Assembly (NCBI GenBank): GCA_945893365.1 | Contig: CAMDED010000040.1 | Coordinates: 1-51,244, forward strand | DNA: 51,244 bases | Reading direction: 5' to 3' | DNA from: Candidatus Sulfopaludibacter sp. SbA3 | Lineage (GTDB): Bacteria; Acidobacteriota; Terriglobia; Bryobacterales; Bryobacteraceae | Part shown: in pieces, positions 15,738 through 22,915 of the stretch | How the letters are laid out: each line of letters begins with the position of its first letter | Numbering within the stretch: the first letter of the stretch is position 1 | Notes under the pieces: generated by a model | What the model was told of the DNA's origin: nothing | The model's database searches: none | What the model saw: only the letters and a program-made list of their open reading frames with translations | Program-made: the position numbers and the translations under genes

Positions 15738-17942
15738 TCAAGTCTTGCGGATTTCGCGATTCAAGTCTTCAAGCACTTCCTGCCGCCGTTCCCCTTGTAT
15801 TTCCGCCTCCATCCGGCGCAGCGCGACGCCCACCACGTCGCGATGATGCAGAGTGGAGCCGAGACCTTCCGACAAACCCAGCCATAGGTCGTGCAGGCGG
15901 TCCAGATCTTCCGGCCAGAGCCGCGGCGGATGCGGACCGAGATTCACATACACCGAGGGCCGTCCGGGGCTGATCACTTCAAGCGAAAACGGATGCCGGG
16001 GTTCAGGCAGGCGCTCCCATGCCAAGCCGATCTTTCGCGCCAGATCTTCGGACGCCATCTTGGGAGAAACCCCGCTGACCAGACGCGACGCCTGCACCTT
16101 CGCCGCCGTTTGCACCATGGCGTCGAACGGGTCGATGCCCGGAACCACGAGCAGGTCGACGGTCTTGCCCTCCTTTTCCGCCATGGTGACGACCGCCGAG
16201 AACAACTCGCGCTCGTAGTCGGAAAAGAGCTGGTTATCGCCAAGCTCGTACTCGCCGGCGCCGGTTGAGACGGGGCGCACCGTCATCACCACGATATCGT
16301 GACGCCGCAGATTCGTCTTCTCCAGCACGTTGTGGAAGTGGGCCATCCGGTGATAGTCGCGGACCGCTACCAGAACGCAGCCCGGCCGCGCGTGGATGGT
16401 GCCGCCCGTTATTTCCGGACGGTGATCGAGATTGAATTCTTCAAGGCCGGACTTCTGCTGAATCTTTTTACTATTGATATGTTCGGATATCGTGAAGACG
16501 ACAAAAAGAAACGCGGTAAAGCCGACACCGTACACTGTGGCGACCTTCTTCGTGAACAGATTCGCGATCGCCACAAGGAACAAAACGGATGTCGTGAGCG
16601 CGAGTCCGGCGGGAAATTGCACACCGCCGATCGTGAAGTTCAACGGCGTTCTGTATTCCTGGTCGTGCCGTTTGAACCGCAGCACCAGCACGCCAAGCGA
16701 CTTCATGAAGAAGCTCCAGACTACGCCGAAAGCGTACGCTTCACCAAGGAAGATCACGTTGCCGCCGCTGAAAGCGATGGTTCCAATCTGCAGGATCACG
16801 ATCATGTTGATGAGACGGGAAGTGGTTCCGAAGCGGCGGTGAGGCTTCCGGAACCAGGCGACCAGCACGCGGTCCTCGGCAAGCCGGTTCAGAACGCCAT
16901 TCGCTCCGATAATGGACGTGTTTACCGCCCCGGAAAGTATCAGCACGCCGACGATCACCACAAAGATGTGAAAGCCGATACGCAGAAGCTCGGGTCCGGC
17001 GAGGTGCATCGCGAGACCGCCCAACAGGTTGTCCACGTAGGTCTTCCGCGCCGAGTCTGGAATCACGATGCCGGCGAAGAGAGTAATCACTCCTGTCGAC
17101 ATGACCGCGTAGAAGCAAACAATGTTGGCCGTGATCCTCAGGTTCTTCATCTTCGGATAGCCGATTTCGCGATACACCTGGGCGAGCGTTTCAAATCCGC
17201 TCATGGAGAGCAGGGAGTGCCCGAAGGCGATCAACATCGCGGCAAGGGAAATTTGCGGCCAAAACGTTCCTTTGAGCCAACCGAGGCCCTCATCGCTGAA
17301 TTCGAGGTTCGACGGTATTGGAGCGGGCGGCAGAGTGACGTTTCCCCGAATCAGCATCGTAATGGGGCACCAGATCAGAAACGCGACCACCATCACGGTC
17401 GTGATCTGCATAATGCGCAGCGCCTTGCCGCTCGATTCGTGAATGCCTTTGGTGTTGCTCCACCAGAAATAAATCGTAATCGCGATTCCAAAGAAAGCGG
17501 AAAAGCCGCTGGGCGCGAGCCGGAACTCCAAGCGCATCAGTCCGCTGATCTCGTTAATGAGGTGTCCCAGGTACTGGCCGGCTGTGACGATGCTGATCGG
17601 CCCGGTGAGGACGTAGTCGAAAACCAGCGCGGAAACGGAGAGGCGGGCCGCAAAATGGCCCATGGCGTCTCGAACCACGACGTACACACCGCCGCGTACG
17701 AACATGCTGCAACTCTCCATGTACACGGAGCGCACGGCGAAGCTGAAGAACATCACGCCGAGAATGAACCAGGGCGCGCTCTTCCCGATCGCATGCTCGG
17801 CAATGCCGCCGGCATAGAAGGCGGACGACGCGAGATCGCTGAGTACGATCGACGCGGCGCGCCAGAAGGAGATGAACGACAGGGCGACCGTGGTGGCAAC
17901 CACCACCTTCGCGGCCGGATGCCGTTCCGGGGATGTAGACAT
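15738..17942 (-). CDS. APC-family permease with stress-protein-like tail
   Basis: This is a 734-residue protein. The N-terminal 490 residues hold about twelve hydrophobic segments with the APC pattern (SFISFWRAASIVLSDLASSA at the first helix, and a typical GFETLAQVYREIGYPKMKN loop), as in amino acid or organic ion permeases. The last 200 residues are soluble and resemble a universal-stress-protein fold (GCVLVAVRDYHRMAHFHNVL, then VDLLVVPGIDPFDAMVQTAA), probably a cytoplasmic regulatory domain. Substrate unknown. It is larger than the usual 450-500 residue APC carriers because of the tail. The start has no strong ribosome site. Confidence 0.85.
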   Translation of the reverse strand: MSTSPERHPAAKVVVATTVALSFISFWRAASIVLSDLASSAFYAGGIAEHAIGKSAPWFILGVMFFSFAVRSVYMESCSMFVRGGVYVVVRDAMGHFAARLSVSALVFDYVLTGPISIVTAGQYLGHLINEISGLMRLEFRLAPSGFSAFFGIAITIYFWWSNTKGIHESSGKALRIMQITTVMVVAFLIWCPITMLIRGNVTLPPAPIPSNLEFSDEGLGWLKGTFWPQISLAAMLIAFGHSLLSMSGFETLAQVYREIGYPKMKNLRITANIVCFYAVMSTGVITLFAGIVIPDSARKTYVDNLLGGLAMHLAGPELLRIGFHIFVVIVGVLILSGAVNTSIIGANGVLNRLAEDRVLVAWFRKPHRRFGTTSRLINMIVILQIGTIAFSGGNVIFLGEAYAFGVVWSFFMKSLGVLVLRFKRHDQEYRTPLNFTIGGVQFPAGLALTTSVLFLVAIANLFTKKVATVYGVGFTAFLFVVFTISEHINSKKIQQKSGLEEFNLDHRPEITGGTIHARPGCVLVAVRDYHRMAHFHNVLEKTNLRRHDIVVMTVRPVSTGAGEYELGDNQLFSDYERELFSAVVTMAEKEGKTVDLLVVPGIDPFDAMVQTAAKVQASRLVSGVSPKMASEDLARKIGLAWERLPEPRHPFSLEVISPGRPSVYVNLGPHPPRLWPEDLDRLHDLWLGLSEGLGSTLHHRDVVGVALRRMEAEIQGERRQEVLEDLNREIRKT

Positions 17943-18279
17943 AGGAATTAGATTTCCATTCTACGCCCACTCACGCGGAACCTCTACTTCCGCGCGTCGC
18001 GGCGCCGCATGGCTCCCGCGGACAAGCGCAGCCGGAGCGAAACGGCCCGGCCCCGTAACACACTGCGGCCGTTCGACATCTCGCGCCGGGCCGCGCGCGT
18101 TAAGCAAGCGGTTAAAGCGTGCGGTTCGCCTCGGGGCAGTGGCGTAACAGGCGAGTGTTCGAGAATAACGAAAGGGACGTTCCTTGGGGATTCCAGTACT
18201 TTCACGCGTCCTTCTACGCGGCTCGGCCGGAGGCGGACGGCTGCGTAATTTGACGCGCCCGGTTCGGGTTTTCCGGCCG
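17943..18279. other. Intergenic stretch without a supported gene
   Basis: This is a GC-rich gap of 337 bases between two minus-strand genes. It must hold the permease leader and promoter, but no convincing -35/-10 pair or terminator with a T-run was seen. Open frames here have no ribosome site and no natural-looking composition. Confidence 0.5.
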
Positions 18280-19119
18280 CTATTTCTTCCCGGCGGCCCT
18301 AGTCCGGATCTCTTCCAGCGTCAGTATCGCCTGGCGCTGCAGACGCTCCGGCATTCCGGGGGCGGCGCGCACGAAGCGCTGCACGTCCTCCGTATCTTCC
18401 GGCTCGCCCACAATCAGCAAGGCACGCAACGCTTCCCAGGCGTGCTCTTTGTCCGGGGAGACTTCGATCAGCGGCTCGCCAGCCGCGACCGTCGAGCCGT
18501 CGTCCCGCAACAGCACGCGCACTTCGCCAGGGAGCGGCGACCGCACTTCCACATCGCCTACCCTCGCCACTAGCGTCCCGTTGTTCATATACTCGCCGAG
18601 CTTCAAGCGGTAGCGGACAACGCCCGCAGCCGGCGACGGTAGCGTGTGCGGCCGCAGCATCCCGCGCAGTTCAGGCCGCGCGGAAGCGTCGCGAAAGTTC
18701 GCAAGCGCGAGCGCGGCGTTGCGGCGGACCACCGGGTTTTCGTCCCGCAGAAGGTTCCGGAGCGGCTCGCGGAACGCTTCGTGCGACCTGTCGTGGCCCA
18801 TCACCCAAGCCGCCGTCTGACGAACTTCCGCCGCCGGGCTCGCCGTGAGCGCCGCAATCCGGGGATACCACCGCCGCACCGACGTGTCCCCGCGAGTCAG
18901 CCGGTCGCTGATCTTCACCAACGCCTGTTGCGCCTGCCGCGGTTTCGAGGCGTTCGAAAGGTAGCTCTCCATCTCGGCGTCCTTCAGGTCGCGCCCAAAC
19001 CAGGTCTGATACCAGAATTGAAACGGCAGGACGACCAGAGCCACGGCGAAAATGCCTACGTAAATGTAGGCTTTTTTTCCCGGCCGGTTCGGATGAGTTG
19101 GCTGCGCTACAGCTTCCAT
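18280..19119 (-). CDS. Membrane-anchored HEAT-repeat protein with lipoyl-like domain
   Basis: This 279-residue protein has a short cytoplasmic head, one transmembrane helix at about residues 17-38 (YIYVGIFAVALVVLPFQFWY), then HEAT-like helical repeats at about 55-160 (VRQTAAWVMGHD, VVRRNAALALANF). A domain at about 163-230 resembles a biotinyl/lipoyl hammerhead: LPSPAAGVVRYRLKLGEYMN, then VEVRSPLPGEVRVLL and GSTVAAGEPLIEVSP. There is no lysine in the hairpin position that would carry the cofactor, so it probably acts as a structural module, as in membrane fusion proteins. Two further helices end it. The role is unknown; it may scaffold an envelope complex. Confidence 0.7.
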   Translation of the reverse strand: MEAVAQPTHPNRPGKKAYIYVGIFAVALVVLPFQFWYQTWFGRDLKDAEMESYLSNASKPRQAQQALVKISDRLTRGDTSVRRWYPRIAALTASPAAEVRQTAAWVMGHDRSHEAFREPLRNLLRDENPVVRRNAALALANFRDASARPELRGMLRPHTLPSPAAGVVRYRLKLGEYMNNGTLVARVGDVEVRSPLPGEVRVLLRDDGSTVAAGEPLIEVSPDKEHAWEALRALLIVGEPEDTEDVQRFVRAAPGMPERLQRQAILTLEEIRTRAAGKK

Positions 19120-19200
19120 GAAGGCTCAAAGTCCAGGGCGAAAGGGGACATTTCCAGTTGACCACATCTCAGCTCGACCTGCCGATCGCTTGCGGCGAAC

Positions 19201-19323
19201 TTACCGGCCGAGAATCGCGACGCCATTCCGGGTCGCTTCGAAGTTGGCCGGCGGATCGAAGACGAGTTTCATCGAATACGCCGCGCCGCCAGGCGGACCG
19301 GAAGGGCCGATTCGAACGTTCAC
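19201..19323 (-). pseudogene. Possible 40-codon gene tail
   Basis: Directly after the PEP-CTERM stop, a 40-codon minus-strand frame from GTG 19323 reads VNVRIGPSGPPGGAAY, then KLVFDPPANFEATRNGVAIL and a stop. The composition looks like the C-terminal beta strands of a secreted protein. No ribosome site is seen. It may be the remnant of a lost surface protein gene. Confidence 0.25.
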
Positions 19324-19327
19324 CCGC

Positions 19328-19957
19328 TTAGTGTCGTCCCAGCCGCTGTCGAGACACGCGGAAGATCACGAGGCCAACCGCGACCATGTAGCCCATCGCG
19401 GGTTCCGGTATCGGAGAGCCCGTTTGGGTGAGTGAAACGTTGTCGATGTAATACGAAACATCGGTGTTAAAGGCTACGCCTGGGGTGCGAAGATCGAGCT
19501 CGGAGGCTAGATATATGGTGTGGCTGGAATTCGTCGCCACGAACGAGACTTGCGCGGCGTGCCAGTTGTCGTCGAGCCACTCACCAAGGAAGATCGGACT
19601 ACCTGGCTGGTTATCGAGGAATACGCCAAAACTTTCGCCATTGCCGGCGAACGTGCCGGCGAAATGCAACAGCACATCCCATGTAAGCGTGTATGTCAAG
19701 CCCGCGGACAGGCCGGTGACGAGCTGGGACGCCACGGAGTCGCCGTTGGATTCCCCACAGGTATTAAGCCGTGCCGACCCCGCTGGGTTACCGGCGAGCG
19801 GATCGTAAGCGGTGGCTAGCGGGCACAACAGCGCGGCCAGAGTCCAGCCGCTGGCGCTGCCGCTAAACGTACCGTTGGTGATCAACTCGGCGCGGATCGG
19901 CGAGGCGAGTAATACCAAACCCGCCAAGAAGCTCGTCGCCGGTCCAAGTCTGCGCAT
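19328..19957 (-). CDS. PEP-CTERM surface protein
   Basis: This is a 209-residue secreted protein. I chose ATG 19957 because GAGGGGGA lies about 8 bases upstream and the protein then starts with a signal peptide (MRRLGPATSFLAGLVLLASP). The body is beta-rich and Gly/Thr-rich, as in carbohydrate-binding-like sandwich proteins (ITNGTFSGSASGW near the N-terminus, SYYIDNVSLTQTG near the end). The C-terminus has the sorting signal: IPEPA, a hydrophobic helix (YMVAVGLVIF) and basic residues (RVSRQRLGRH). Exosortase (EpsH-type) would cleave at PEP and release or anchor it. No exosortase gene is in this window. Confidence 0.85.
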   Translation of the reverse strand: MRRLGPATSFLAGLVLLASPIRAELITNGTFSGSASGWTLAALLCPLATAYDPLAGNPAGSARLNTCGESNGDSVASQLVTGLSAGLTYTLTWDVLLHFAGTFAGNGESFGVFLDNQPGSPIFLGEWLDDNWHAAQVSFVATNSSHTIYLASELDLRTPGVAFNTDVSYYIDNVSLTQTGSPIPEPAMGYMVAVGLVIFRVSRQRLGRH

Positions 19958-20093
19958 TAGAGATTCCCCCTCGAAGTAAACTAGCACAGTAATGAAGTCC
20001 TGTCTCATGCCTCGCTGCGGAAAGGGCGCGAACCGGCGCATCGCCCACGTCTTTGTTCCAAGCCAACTCGAGCTTAGCCGGAACCGTTCAGGC

Positions 20094-20702
20094 TCACGCC
20101 GTCCCTCCAAGGCTGCCGAGGGATCGCAGCCGCGCCCGTTTGTAGCGTTGGTGCATGAGGGGATAGAGGTTGAAGGCGACGTTTCCCGCGCTCAGGATCG
20201 CTGCCCGCACAACCTCATTCAAGTTCAGGGCGAAACCCGCTGTAAACAACCCCGCCAAGAAGAATGCGAGATGTCCGCGCTCGGTGGAATAGGCGCCTTG
20301 AATGTGAGCCCGTAGTGACGCGCGAGTGCGGACGGCGCGGTAGGCCGGATCGAGCGCGCGGAGCCTCCGATTGATCAGGTCGCCGTCTGTTGCGAGCAGA
20401 CGAAAATACTTCACGCCGAGACGGGTATAGAAGCGTCCACGCTCGAAGGCTCTCGGGCGGAAGTATGCGCGGGGCAGTGCGTACGGGAGAAGGCACACTG
20501 CCAGGCAGGCGGCAAAGGTGGTTACAGATGGCGCTGGGGCCTCGAACTTGAACGGCCGCAGGGGCGGATAAAAGCGACCCCAGAACATCGTCATTGGTAC
20601 GAACCAAATCGCGCACCCAACTACAATCGGCACGTTGTTCAGTCGCTCTCGGAGGCGCTGAACACCCGTAGGCTCGTAGGATGGGCTTAACGCTTCGTTC
20701 AT
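20094..20702 (-). CDS. Membrane protein resembling CrtO-type acyltransferases
   Basis: This is a 202-residue protein with three to four hydrophobic helices (VPIVVGCAIWFVPMTMFW; TFAACLAVCLLPYALP; AFFLAGLFTAGFALNL; AAILSAGNVAFNLYPL). The last third (STERGHLAFFLAGLF, then NVAFNLYPLMHQRYKRAR) resembles the small membrane family annotated as glycosyl-4,4'-diaponeurosporenoate acyltransferase, but nothing here points to carotenoid genes nearby, so the real substrate is open. ATG 20702 overlaps the stop of the half-length toxin ORF as ATGA; a GGGG ribosome site is 4-7 bases upstream. Confidence 0.6.
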   Translation of the reverse strand: MNEALSPSYEPTGVQRLRERLNNVPIVVGCAIWFVPMTMFWGRFYPPLRPFKFEAPAPSVTTFAACLAVCLLPYALPRAYFRPRAFERGRFYTRLGVKYFRLLATDGDLINRRLRALDPAYRAVRTRASLRAHIQGAYSTERGHLAFFLAGLFTAGFALNLNEVVRAAILSAGNVAFNLYPLMHQRYKRARLRSLGSLGGTA

Positions 20703-20851
20703 CTTGCCCCGAGGACCGGCAATAATCGAAGGATAGCGCAACTTGCGGCGACGTCCGGAGCGATGCCGCAATCGCGGGCGTCCCATCCCTCCGATCGAAG
20801 CAGGACGGCTACGCGTGGCGCGAGGCCACGATCGAGCAGGACCCGCTTCAC
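20699..20851 (-). pseudogene. Half-length DUF5615 PIN-like toxin
   Basis: This is a 50-codon frame from GTG 20851 that overlaps the antitoxin stop as GTGA. It starts VKRVLLDRGLAPRVAVLLRS, then EGWDARDC, the N-terminal half of DUF5615 PIN-like proteins (normally about 110-120 residues, with a first acidic Asp in LLD). The remaining part does not match: the second acidic cluster is missing. The stop overlaps the next ATG as ATGA. It is too short to be an active nuclease. Either the 3' half was lost by deletion, or it is a retained regulatory stub. Confidence 0.6.
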
Positions 20852-21087
20852 GCGACGCGGTTTAGGTCGACCAACTCCTCATCGACCAAGGCGGCAGCGT
20901 AGCGGAGCGCCCGATCGAGGTCTTCTTCTTCGAGAAACGGATACTCGCGGAAGATTTCGTCTCGCTCACGGTGGGTGGCCATAATCTCCAGGACCCGGCG
21001 TACGGTGATTCGCATCCCGCGTATACAAGGTTTGCCGCCGCACTTGCCTGGCTCAACCGTGATGCGGTCAAACGTCGGATTGGGCAT
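20848..21087 (-). CDS. DUF433 antitoxin
   Basis: This is a 79-residue DUF433 protein. The family signature ITVEPGKCGGKPCIRGMRIT leads into a helix-turn-helix-like part (VRRVLEIMATHRERDEIFRE, then YPFLEEEDLDRALRYAAA). DUF433 proteins pair with DUF5615 PIN-like toxins, which explains the GTGA-coupled frame downstream. Here the toxin is only half length, so the antitoxin may be an orphan. It is complete with no damage. The start codon is ATG. Confidence 0.9.
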   Translation of the reverse strand: MPNPTFDRITVEPGKCGGKPCIRGMRITVRRVLEIMATHRERDEIFREYPFLEEEDLDRALRYAAALVDEELVDLNRVA

Positions 21088-21129
21088 AATATGCCATAAG
21101 TCTACCGCAATCTGTGTGCTCGACAGCGG

Positions 21130-22842
21130 CTATTGACTTTTACGCGAGTTCCGTTCAGATCGTGGAATATCGTCGCTCTGCCTTGACGTCTTCGACTCGG
21201 GCGCGGCTGCGGGGGCTGCGGCCTGCGCCGGCGCTGGGACGACCGGGGACGCCGTGTGGCGCTGCATCCGGTCGTCGTTGCGCGGAACCCTTTGCACCGC
21301 GGGTGCAGGGGCAGGTGCGGGTACCGGAGGAGTCGCAGGCTCCGGCGGTTTCGCGGCAGTTTTCGCTTCCTTCGGACGTTTCGGCTCCCTGTGCCCGCGC
21401 TCAGGAGGATTCAGCACGACCACGCCCGTGTAAATCGGCGCGACATAGTAGGTTTCGACCGGCGGCACATTCGCCGGTGTGGGAACAGGGACGCCCACGA
21501 AGACCGTCGGCTCCGGCGCGGCCGGCGGAGGTTCTGGCGGACGCACATCCGCAACCGCGGGTGGCACGGGTTCGGGTATGCTCGCCGTGACCGTCGCTGG
21601 AGTTTCACAGGCCATGCCCGCCACCAGGGGCACGACGCGCGTGCTGCCCACCCGAAGCGCGGGGCGCGCGACGCCGGCATTCGCTACCACCGTAACCGAA
21701 GGCAACGCCAGCGCGAACGCCGCACCGGTGAGTGGATCCTTCGGCCGCCCTCCAAAGCCGGCGGGATCAATCTCGCGAGCCTCCGGAGCGAACTTCGCGA
21801 ACGTCGTGTTCGCGTTCAGGAACAGGCGTGGCAGGACATCGTTTCCCGCTTCGCGGCGCGCACCGGGGCGCCACTCCTCACCGGGCGCGAGCGGCCCCCA
21901 TCCCGCCATGCCGGGCGCTCGCATCCAGTACACCTCGCCCGCGCGGAAGGATGGGTCCTTCGACGGGCTCCACAGCCAGCCCAACCCCTCTCCGCCGTGC
22001 ATCCACCGGCCGTGGTGGTAGGGGAGCCAGCCCCAGGGTTCGGCGGCGATCCAGGTGTAACCCAGACCTTCATACCACAGCCACTTCCCGTCGCGAAACG
22101 GGGTCCAGTTCCCCGAGGCCGGCGCCGGGGGCCTCCAGGCCGTGCCGTATTCCGCCGACTCGATCCACGTGCCGGCCGCGTCCAGGTCCGCCATTCCATA
22201 GGGCAGATCCGGGAGCCGCCGCGCATTGACTCCCGCAAGAACCTTGTCGCGCGATTCACTCCATCGGTCCGTATCGAGCACCGGAATCTCCCCGTATAGG
22301 AAGAACTTGTCGCGCTTCGACGCACTGAGGCGAGCCATCTGTCCTTCCTTTAGATCCAGCTCCGCGGCAGGGGAGATCAGTCTGGCCCGGCCTTCGATAA
22401 CCGACGCATGGCTCCAGTCTTCGGTAACGTCAAGGCGCAGGCGCGTGCCGCGGCGGACGCTCAGCTGCGCGCCGGGAATAGCGAGGATGGCCGCGTCGCG
22501 ATCCGAAGGCTCGCCCGTGAAGTAGGCGAGACCGCGGTCGAGCGAAAGGAGAGTGATTCGCTGGCCCGTCGAAAGCCGCGTATAGTCCGAGAATTCGGCG
22601 AGCGAATCGGGACCGAGGCGGAATACGCTGCCTTCATCGAGTTCGATTTCGACCTTGGCGCCCGCGGCCGTGCGCAGCCAGAATCGCTCGGTCACCGGCA
22701 TGTTGCGAAGCGCCGGACGCCACGCATCCCTTGCGCTCGCCTGCACTTCGACGGCCCCTTCCATCTCGCCGATGCGCGCGAAACGGGGCTCCGCGTACAG
22801 CGGCCCAGCGAACACCAGGACCAGAATGGACCAGTTGCGCAT
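21130..22842 (-). CDS. FecR-domain / DUF6600 secreted protein
   Basis: This is a 570-residue protein. ATG 22842 is chosen because of AGGAGGA just upstream and a clean signal peptide (MRNWSILVLVFAGPLYA). A FecR-like beta domain spans about residues 55-155 (FRLGPDSLAEFSDY, then IPGAQLSVRRGTRLRLDV). A Trp-rich DUF6600-like segment lies at about 230-310 (WTPFRDGKWLWYEGLGYTWI, then EPWGWLPYHHGRW). The last 150 residues are Pro/Ala/Glu-rich and disordered, with several PVP and PPEP runs. It is probably exported to the periplasm or surface. It is divergent from the quinoprotein gene, with a 73-base shared promoter region. Function unknown. Confidence 0.85.
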   Translation of the reverse strand: MRNWSILVLVFAGPLYAEPRFARIGEMEGAVEVQASARDAWRPALRNMPVTERFWLRTAAGAKVEIELDEGSVFRLGPDSLAEFSDYTRLSTGQRITLLSLDRGLAYFTGEPSDRDAAILAIPGAQLSVRRGTRLRLDVTEDWSHASVIEGRARLISPAAELDLKEGQMARLSASKRDKFFLYGEIPVLDTDRWSESRDKVLAGVNARRLPDLPYGMADLDAAGTWIESAEYGTAWRPPAPASGNWTPFRDGKWLWYEGLGYTWIAAEPWGWLPYHHGRWMHGGEGLGWLWSPSKDPSFRAGEVYWMRAPGMAGWGPLAPGEEWRPGARREAGNDVLPRLFLNANTTFAKFAPEAREIDPAGFGGRPKDPLTGAAFALALPSVTVVANAGVARPALRVGSTRVVPLVAGMACETPATVTASIPEPVPPAVADVRPPEPPPAAPEPTVFVGVPVPTPANVPPVETYYVAPIYTGVVVLNPPERGHREPKRPKEAKTAAKPPEPATPPVPAPAPAPAVQRVPRNDDRMQRHTASPVVPAPAQAAAPAAAPESKTSRQSDDIPRSERNSRKSQ

Positions 22843-22915
22843 GCGCGCGTCCTCCTGAAAGCATGACGAGAAAGCGAGGCCCGGCGTTGCCGAATTTTGA
22901 TACTCTGTATGCTTC

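Noticed and set aside
16299-17951. Long plus-strand open frame of about 550 codons
   Set aside because: It is the antisense of the APC permease gene. Its composition (many His, Arg and Gln) is what antisense of membrane protein codons in GC-rich DNA gives, and it has no ribosome site.
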